Positions 57,003-64,000 of a DNA stretch of 64,000 nt are shown here, in pieces. The position numbers and the translations under genes were made by a program. The DNA is taken from the NCBI GenBank assembly GCA_024220505.1, contig JAKZZE010000015.1, forward strand, positions 682,001 to 746,000, read 5' to 3'. The notes under the pieces are model-generated. The model had not been told where the DNA came from, ran no database searches, and saw only the letters and a list, made by a program, of their open reading frames with translations. Positions within the stretch are counted from its first letter, which is position 1. Each line of letters starts with the position of its first letter. Source of the DNA: Rhizopus arrhizus. Taxonomy: Eukaryota; Mucoromycota; Mucoromycetes; Mucorales; Rhizopodaceae.

Positions 57003-57066
<64 letters not shown>
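57003..57066. repeat. A64 homopolymer
   Basis: 64 consecutive A, preceded by a T-rich run. Could be the tail of an old retroinsertion on the plus strand, 60 bp after the LINE relic. Confidence 0.9.
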
Positions 57067-57068
<2 letters not shown>

Positions 57069-58395
57069 TTTAGTAAATACGTTTCAAGTTGAACAACCGT
57101 ACCTAAATTCTGCATTTTTTACCATGGTTTTACCCTTGCAATTGATAAGAGACAAATTTGATTATTTTGAATATTTTGGGTTCATTTAGATTGTTTAATA
57201 TGACTTCGTAATAGATGTGTAATGTAAAAACTTTAATGAAATTTAGGTAGATACCTGGTATCAAGATGGTTTGTATCATATTTTGACATTTTCAAAATAC
57301 AAGGGACGATCATGAGAAGATATTCTTTTAAGCTTGAATCAGCCGTGCTGAATATAACAATGGCCCTGCAGGGGTAATGGGATTTGGCCTAATTAAATCA
57401 GTTAATACGATGGAAGCGAAGCTTTAAATAGCAGTTTTCGAAAAATTAAAACAATGATATATCATCGTATACAGTATAATCCTTTGATCTCATTTGCTTG
57501 TCCTAGTTTGAACGACAAAGCTGTTTTGTTAACAGTGTTTAATTTGTCTCATCAGGATACTGAATAAGGGTCATGTATTTTATAGCTTGTTTCGAGAGGT
57601 CAATAAATTACTCTCTATACACTGTACCAAGTGACAATTTTTTTTTTTTTGAAATCATTGTCATATAAAGATAGGAAATGAGAAGCAATCGATGATACTT
57701 TGTAATACTATTATTCAGTTGTTAGTTAAGCTTTGATTGGAATGATTGTGAGTGAAAATCTACTTAGATTGGCAAGTAGCACACATATGATTATGCAGTT
57801 TTGATTATCAAATGTAATTTACAGAAAGTTATTTTAGTAAAATATTTTCTGTCATTATGTGGCTGTATTTTTTATCATTAAGGATCTTTGTCTTTAGTAT
57901 TGTTACATTTCTAATATACTGATCAGCACCATCTTTAAATCCACTAGATCACATAGTAAATATTATAAATGCAGAGATTTATATTTGGGGCTCCTTAGTG
58001 ATTTTCTCTCGTGGCTGCAAAATAGGACAGAAAAAAAGTGGAATAAAACACTTTTCTAACCAAAATAAAATATATTAAAAACTAGATGTAATAGATGACC
58101 TTTATAAAAATTGCGTATCAATAACAAAAAGAGGTACCTGAGTATATGTATTTCAAAAAGCTATAAGGAGAGTATATGCATAAAAAACGAAAATTTAATT
58201 GATAGACATTAAACTATAGCTTTAAATGACAACAATGTTTGTAAAGTAATGACAGATTAAAGTTTAATACATTTTAGGTATGTTAATCATTAATTGTTAA
58301 ATTAAAATGAGACTTCTTTAATATCAAAGGAGAAAGATAAAACATTCTATGCGCAAATTAACTTTTATTTATAACATTTACATATAGCGATTTGC
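57067..58395. other. Gene-free AT-rich spacer
   Basis: No ORF with coding character on either strand and no recognised repeat. The 3' end of SAS10 lies at its right edge. Confidence 0.35.
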
Positions 58396-60551
58396 TTATT
58401 TTGATAATTTAACAGATTTCACAACATTTGTCTTTACACCACTCATTTCACCACCATAGTTGGAAGACAATGGCTTGTAAACAGCTCTTGTTGATGACAA
58501 TTTCTTCATCTTCTTGTCGTACTTCATTCTGTTCTTCACACGTGCGTTTCTGTTTTCCTTCTTACGATGAGGTGTGAGACCTCTGTTCTTCAATATCTTC
58601 TGACTTGCCAAACGCTTTTGGCCCTCTTCAACTTCAATATCTCGGCTTTCGATTTCTGGTCTAGATGCTTCATATTCTTCTAATTTGGCCCGTTTATTTG
58701 CTGCCTTCTGAGCAGCGATTTCTGCATAATATTCATCATCTGAATCTGCCTTTCCATTACGAACTTCATCAGCTGCGGCAGCATCATCTTCATCCCAATC
58801 CGCATCATCCAAATCGGCTGACTTATCTTGAGGTTGTGCCACACCTTTGCGTTCTTGTTTGACACGATCTCTATATGGTAAGTCGGAATCACCTTGATAT
58901 TTGTTTGTATTTTGAGCTTGTTTCTATAAAACAAAGATAAATAGGTGCCCAACAATATCCCTTTGTATATGCTTACAGATTCAATCTTTGCAACATAGTC
59001 TCTAATAGATTTCTTTTTGATCAGTTTATCTTCCATATCAAGTTCATCCAAAGCATCCAATTCCCCAAAGTCTTCAACATCTTGTCTCTTACGTTTCTTG
59101 GCTGCTTTTTTGAGACTTTTGAATTCTTCTTCGATGTCTTCAACATTGTATTCCTCTTCTCTATCAGACTCTTCAAGATCTTCCTCGTCAAAGTGTTCAA
59201 ATTCTTCTTCAATACCATCTTCAGAATAAGCTTCCTCTAACACTGGCTGTTTCTTTTCTTTCTTTGTCTTCTTAATATCAATCTTCTTTGTAGTTGTGCT
59301 TTCATTAGTCAATGTTTCTATGAATTCATCTATTTCTGAATTTAGCTTTTGTTCCAAATTTTCAACTTTTTCAAGTGTCTGGCGAAGGTTAAAAAGTGCT
59401 TGAATGACTGGATGTTCACGAATATCTGATGCATTTGATGCTTTCAATGCAAAATAAAATGATATATTTGTCATGTAGTTCATGAGAGTTTCTATAAGAC
59501 AGTAAGAAAATGATTGCCTCGTTGCTGCTTTTTTACGTACGATATTTAAATAACAAGAATTGGGCAGCATGTTCTTCTTGTTTCTCTTTTTTTTGAATTC
59601 TAACATATTTATCTTAATAAAAAAAAATATAAATTAAATTATCTTACTTTTCAACTATATTCTGAAGTTCTTCAACTATCTTTGAACGTTCTTTAAATTC
59701 ATCCAATAAATCAATGAGTTCTGGAGATTCGTTTTGAATAATTTTAATCTTTTCACTATTCGCAATCTTCCTTCGTCGTTTATCAGCATGGGTTGTACTA
59801 TAAAGAAAAGAAACATTAGCCATTCACTTTTTAATACATTTTTTAAGTCTCTTTCTCTTCACCTAAATGAAATATCCTCCAAGTCCTTTGTTACACCTTC
59901 AACAAGCTTTTTATCAGCTTCAGTATCATTTGCTGCGCCCAATCCCCATCCTGGTAAAGTATCATCAACGAAATCTTCTTCGTCCATATGGGCAAGTTGT
60001 TCTTTTTGAATTCTCAAGGCTTCTTCCTCTTCTTCACGCATTTCATCAATGTCACTTGCTTCATCAGCGTTATAGTAGGCTTTTTTAGAAGTTCCCCAAG
60101 CTTTCTTATAATATGAGTACGATGTCTTTAACCTTTTTGTAAATATTTCTACCTTCTATATCTTCAGCATCCTTTAATTCCTCTTTTTCTTCTTCTTCTT
60201 CCTCTTCAGAAGCTTCTTCTTCGTCAAGTCCATCTAAGCCATATACCTCACGATCACTAAGTTCTGTTTATTACCGATTAGAAAATAATAGTTCTCAAGG
60301 TTTTCTTGCTATTATTACCTTCTTCTTCTACTTCTTCTTGACCATCTAAAAGGATTTTTCCTCTCTCGTCATGAACTATACAAGATAATGTGAGATTATT
60401 TAGATTTTTTAATTAATTTTTTTTCTTTACAATCATCTTCAGAATCATGCTCAATATCATCCCAAGTACGAATGGCCTTGATCTTGTCTCCCTTTGAAGG
60501 ATCTTGTTCAGCAGTGCCTTTACGGAATACCGGTGTCTTTCTTTTACCCAT
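58396..60551 (-). CDS. SAS10: SAS10/UTP3 small-subunit processome protein, multi-exon
   Basis: Nucleolar component of the U3 snoRNP/SSU processome, needed for 18S rRNA maturation. The start is MGKRKTPVFRKGTAEQDPSK. Further on WGTSKKAYYNADEASDIDEM is the Sas10 N-terminal hallmark, followed by long acidic Glu/Asp runs. The Sas10/Utp3/C1D domain contains MTNISFYFALKASNASDIRE and HPVIQALFNLRQTLEKVENL. The C-terminal Sas10 domain ends with ASQKILKNRGLTPHRKKENR, NARVKNRMKYDKKMKK and NYGGEMSGVKTNVVKSVKLS. At least five introns. It diverges from BUD13 with 172 bp between start codons. Confidence 0.93.
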
Positions 60552-60723
60552 AATGTAAAAAGGTTTAAAAAGTTTGATTTTTAAATTTTGCTGTCAAAAA
60601 AAAGAGGGGGCGGAGAGTGGCTTACTGTAATTTTACAACCGTCACGTTTACCTGAAATGGGAAGCATACTTTGCAGGAAAAACAATATATCCACTTCAGT
60701 TTTTCTCTTGTTCAAATTAAAGC
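60552..60723. promoter_or_regulatory. Bidirectional promoter region of SAS10 and BUD13
   Basis: 172 bp between two divergent start codons; both genes must be driven from here. No defined element recognised beyond purine-rich GGGGGCGGAGAG near 60605. Confidence 0.6.
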
Positions 60724-61865
60724 ATGGGAAGCAAAGAAATACGACAACTTGACCAGGATGAAATTTTAAGACAAAAATATCTTGCAAGAGGTCCTGGAGA
60801 TGCCGCAACAAAAGCTTATATTGCTGCAAAGTACTTAAGCGATGATGGTTCAAAAAAGAAGAAGAGAAAAAAGGTATCGAGTACATCAACAACAGCAAAG
60901 ATTGGAAACATTGGTATTATCGATGAAGATGAATTTGGCTGGAAGAGAGATGCGGAAGAGCAATCAGAAGCTAAAAGATTAAAAGAAGAACATGATAGAC
61001 TTGAACGTGAGGCCTTAGCAAAGGAAGGAGGTGTGTTTCGGGGAACAGCAAACAACTGGCAGACAATACGAGAAGGATTAGCAGAAGAAGAGGAAAAGGG
61101 AGAAGATGCACCTGTGGTAGTTGATGACAATGTACCTCGTATGTCCAACGGTCAAAGAGCTGGTGTTTTAACAAAAGATGAGATTAAAGCAGAGGCAGAA
61201 AAGGCAAGGCAGGCTGAGAGACGAGCATTGGAACTATTACAAAAAGAAAGCCAAGGAGAGGCTGCAGAAACTGTATACAGAGATGCTTCAGGACGCAAAG
61301 TAGACCCAAAGATAAAGAAAGCAGAAGAGGCGAGACGAAGAAAAGAACAAATAGAAAAAGAGGCAAGAAGAATGGAATGGGGAAAGGGCCTCGTGCAAAG
61401 AAAAGCAGCCGAAGAAGAAAAGAAGAGGCTCATTGAGGAAAGGGATAAGCCTATGGCTAGGTAAAATAAATGAAATAATGAAAGAAGGAGGAAAAATGAA
61501 AAGATTGAGATTTTCTTTTTAATAGATATGTTGACGATGTAGAACTTAATCAAGAACTTAAAGAAAAGGAAAGATGGAATGATCCAGCTGCGGGGTTCTT
61601 GACAGTAAGTTAAGGAGAATGACTTAAAAGAGGAGGAATTGTTGTATTTAATTGACTGTTATAGAAAAAAACCACAAAAGGAAAAAGGTTGATCAAGCCA
61701 ACGTATAAGGGAGCATGGAAACCAAATCGCTTTATGATACCTCCAGGACATCGTTGGGATGGAGTGGATAGATCCACAGGATTTGAAGATAAATTGTTAT
61801 TACACCAAAATCAAGCAAAATCCCGAGCAGCAGAAGCTCATGCTTGGTCAACAGAGGATATGTAA
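60724..61865 (+). CDS. BUD13: Pre-mRNA splicing factor BUD13 (Cwc26), 3 exons
   Basis: Subunit of the RES (retention and splicing) complex with Snu17 and Pml1, bound to the activated spliceosome. Exons 60724-61460, 61526-61604 and 61665-61865, 338 codons. Landmarks are the charged coiled N-terminus, [40 protein letters not shown] (the Bud13 signature), [18 protein letters not shown], and the C-terminal Snu17-binding segment [32 protein letters not shown]. All diagnostic parts are intact. Confidence 0.95.
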
Positions 61866-62278
61866 TGCTTTATACATTTATCCCCGTCGTCCCCTATATT
61901 TTATTAACAATTGGGCTCCTTTTTTTTTCTTTTGTTATATCCTCTTTCTCCTAATTATAACTTCAATATATGAATTATTTTTTTTTCACGGAGGCAAAAG
62001 AAGGAGTTTAGTAAAGCTCTAAATCGCTCTTATACTGTAAATGTCAATTGCTTAATGCTAAAATAGGTTTTGTACTTCAGCAAAAAGACAACACCTGAGA
62101 AATTGCGATTTTATATTTTTACTTTGGATTTTTTTAATCTCAATGAAATAATATTGAGGAGAGAAAGAAAGAAAGAGAGAAAGTAAAAGAGAGAGAGGGA
62201 TACAATTATATAAAGGTCACCATCTTTTCAATTTCAATTCCTTTTTCTATCAAAACATCATTCAATTCATTCACCCAA
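61866..62278. promoter_or_regulatory. Upstream region of the homeobox gene
   Basis: A purine tract of GA repeats at 62158-62199 is followed by TATATAAAGG (from about 62207), about 65 bp before the start codon: a plausible TATA promoter. Confidence 0.5.
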
Positions 62279-62800
62279 ATGACCTATTCTACTTGCAGCT
62301 TACCTTCTATTTCTGAACTTTCTTTGACTGCAAACTCCAACAAAGCTCTTTCTTCATCAAAGCTTGACATTGTCAACCTATTATCATCACCTCCACTCAG
62401 TCCAACCTTTCTTGAAGAAACTCAGCATAATGATATAAAGATCAAAAGAAAGCGAGCATCGCCCGATCAACTGCTTGTTCTTAATCGCGTTTTCAGCCAG
62501 ACGTATTTTCCCTCCACTGAAGTTCGCAAAGCACTTGGCAAACAGCTTGGAATGAGTCCACGTACAGTCCAGATCTGGTTTCAAAACAAGCGTCAGGCAC
62601 TTCGTACACGAGGACGTCAAGCACCGCAAGAGCAACCGCTTTTCTACCTTCCTCCCATTTCCCCTCCAACTTCACCTATCTCGGAAGCATCTTTTCAATG
62701 CTCACAACAAAAGGTTTCTTTACCTCCTTTAAGGTTACCTTCTACTTCAAATAATCATTACAATCCTCCTATGGATTACTTTCGCCACCGAGAGCTTTAA
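62279..62800 (+). CDS. Homeodomain transcription factor
   Basis: 173 codons, intronless. The homeodomain spans about residues 57-115: KRKRASPDQLLVLNRVFSQT, YFPSTEVRKALGKQLGMSPR, TVQIWFQNKRQALR, with the invariant Trp, Phe, Asn and Arg of helix 3. It is of the typical 60-residue type (no TALE insertion). The N-terminus is Ser-rich, and the C-terminus Pro/Ser-rich with LPPISPPTSP and LPPLRLPSTS, similar to tails of other Mucorales regulators. Expected to bind DNA in the nucleus; targets unknown. A TATA box and GA tract precede it. Confidence 0.93.
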   Translation: MTYSTCSLPSISELSLTANSNKALSSSKLDIVNLLSSPPLSPTFLEETQHNDIKIKRKRASPDQLLVLNRVFSQTYFPSTEVRKALGKQLGMSPRTVQIWFQNKRQALRTRGRQAPQEQPLFYLPPISPPTSPISEASFQCSQQKVSLPPLRLPSTSNNHYNPPMDYFRHREL

Positions 62801-64000
62801 TGAATACAGCAGCATACCATATATATCTTTTCTATTGTTCCTCATGCCTCAAATTTCCCTTTACTAATGTATATTTTGGATCGTTTTATGTTTATTTACT
62901 ATTTTATGTCTTCTTTAATGCAATATGCCTCCTTTTTCTTTGTGTATGCTGTTTCTTTTTTTCTTTTTCATTGTTCTCGTTTACGTAAACATTTTGTTGT
63001 TTGTTTTCATCAATAAAACATATATTAAAAATTTTAACATTTTTTATTTTATTTTATTATTATTATTATTATTATTGTCATAATTGTTCTTTGCATAATG
63101 TCTTTGTAAGCTATTTACAAATAAGAAAATTTTGTGTGCTTTCATTGAGTTATGTTTAGTTATAGCATAAAAAATAACAATTGAAGAACAATAAAATAAA
63201 TGCACAATTGCATATCAGAGCACCCTTAAAATTTGAATACATCTAACAAAGGGTGTATTCTTGCATTTAGGAGTGTAATATATTAAAGAAAAAAAAACAT
63301 AATACCTACATTACTTATCTTGATGATTTAGATAGATGCCCTTTTTTAATATATAGACTGCAGCTTTTTTTAATTTCTGTGGCTATTCTAGAACTCTAGC
63401 CAAGATTTGGATTGATAGACTCCCTGTTTCATTTTTATTGTTCCTCAATTCTAGTACTAGTAGCAGTATAAAATAAAGTTATTGTTTTGTAGTATGCAAA
63501 AACAAAGTATCCATCCATTCGGATTTGCATTTTATAAAAACAACTTTCTTCTTGCAAAGCTTTTTCTTCAAGTAAATTCCCAAGTATATACCTAAGTTTA
63601 CACAATTTCAGCCTACTTGTACACCTCTTTTTAAAGGAGTTAAGTGTGTCATAATCCTTGGATAAACTTTTTTTTTATTGTCTCTTTTCTGCTTCACGCG
63701 GGCATCGTACCTGCATTGATGCAATGCATACTAACTATTAAAAGGGCTATACTTCTTTATATGGTAGACATTAAAGAAATACCACAGATCAATTTTTTAC
63801 TGTATTTGAAGGCTCGTGCAAATCCGTACAAGCACAAATAAGCAGACAATTGTAATACACATATTATCACCAGACATAATTTCATCTCCTAATATTAAAA
63901 AAGAGAGCTCCTTAGTTTATCTTTTCCACCTTTACTTATTTGTAATCTATAAGGTTAAAGCCAATACCCCCTCCTTAGACTAGGTCCTTTTTGTAGCTAT
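62801..64000. other. Right-edge spacer
   Basis: AT-rich, with AATAAA at 63012 that probably ends the homeobox transcript and a TTA/ATT microsatellite at about 63038-63076. No gene recognised to the edge of the window. Confidence 0.4.

Noticed and set aside
58665..59229. Plus-strand His- and Ser-rich frames opposite SAS10
   Set aside because: Complement of acidic repeats in the SAS10 coding region.
60816..61553. Minus-strand Ser/Phe-rich frames opposite BUD13
   Set aside because: Shadows of the charged BUD13 coding sequence.

Overview
The window comes from a filamentous fungus, most likely Mucoromycota (Mucorales-like). The evidence is short GT-AG introns of about 45-85 nt, very AT-rich spacers with long A and T homopolymers, eukaryotic core genes (RRN7, TFB5, SAS10, BUD13, class V myosin), and PD-(D/E)XK-like repeat genes of a kind I associate with Mucorales. 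No rRNA, tRNA or CRISPR array was recognised. Most genes are multi-exon, so exon joins were read by hand from splice signals and family motifs.

Layout. 0.4-1.1 kb: glutathione peroxidase (+). 1.57-7.12 kb: a full-length non-LTR retrotransposon (+) with a perfect 17-bp target duplication and two long ORFs. 7.8-9.9 kb: RRN7 and TFB5 (both -). 10.7-12.6 kb: relics of a PD-(D/E)XK-like gene and of a DDE transposase. 13.2-16.3 kb: a small membrane protein (+), PEX39 (-) and an MFS monocarboxylate-type transporter (-). 16.3-22.4 kb: gene-poor, with a decayed LINE and a second DDE relic. 22.6-26.0 kb: BEM46-type hydrolase (+) converging on a Caprin-like protein (-). 27.4-30.8 kb: a broken LINE (-). 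30.8-33.9 kb: a gene desert with a short repeat-containing ORF behind a TATA box. 33.9-40.5 kb: a mobile-element cluster holding a 5'-truncated LINE, an orphan EF-Tu C-terminal fragment, a broken PD-(D/E)XK-like gene, a gag-like relic, a LINE 3' fragment and a 2-kb element with terminal inverted repeats. 41.8-50.1 kb: Myb/C2H2 transcription factor (+), carboxylesterase (-), an orphan exon (-), an unknown nuclear-type protein (+) and a WW-domain protein (-). 50.3-55.8 kb: class V myosin (-). 55.9-58.4 kb: spacer with a LINE relic and an A64 tract. 58.4-61.9 kb: SAS10 (-) and BUD13 (+), divergent from a 172-bp spacer. 62.3-62.8 kb: homeodomain protein (+).

The strongest candidate for an undescribed system is at 38415-40471. 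Perfect 81-bp inverted repeats, extended outward by A25 and T21, enclose one gene with a PD-(D/E)XK-like core and degenerate C2H2 zinc fingers. That is a DNA-binding plus nuclease architecture inside transposon-like ends. Two more relatives of the nuclease-like family are decaying at 35.7-37.1 kb and 10.7-11.6 kb. Other points of note are a possible -1 frameshift site in the intact LINE ORF1, a 2-nt microexon in the MFS gene, a GC-AG intron in the esterase, and PEX39 assembled from five small exons.

The host genes are housekeeping functions (rRNA transcription and processing, TFIIH, splicing, peroxisome import, transport) and are not visibly co-organised, apart from the SAS10/BUD13 divergent pair.
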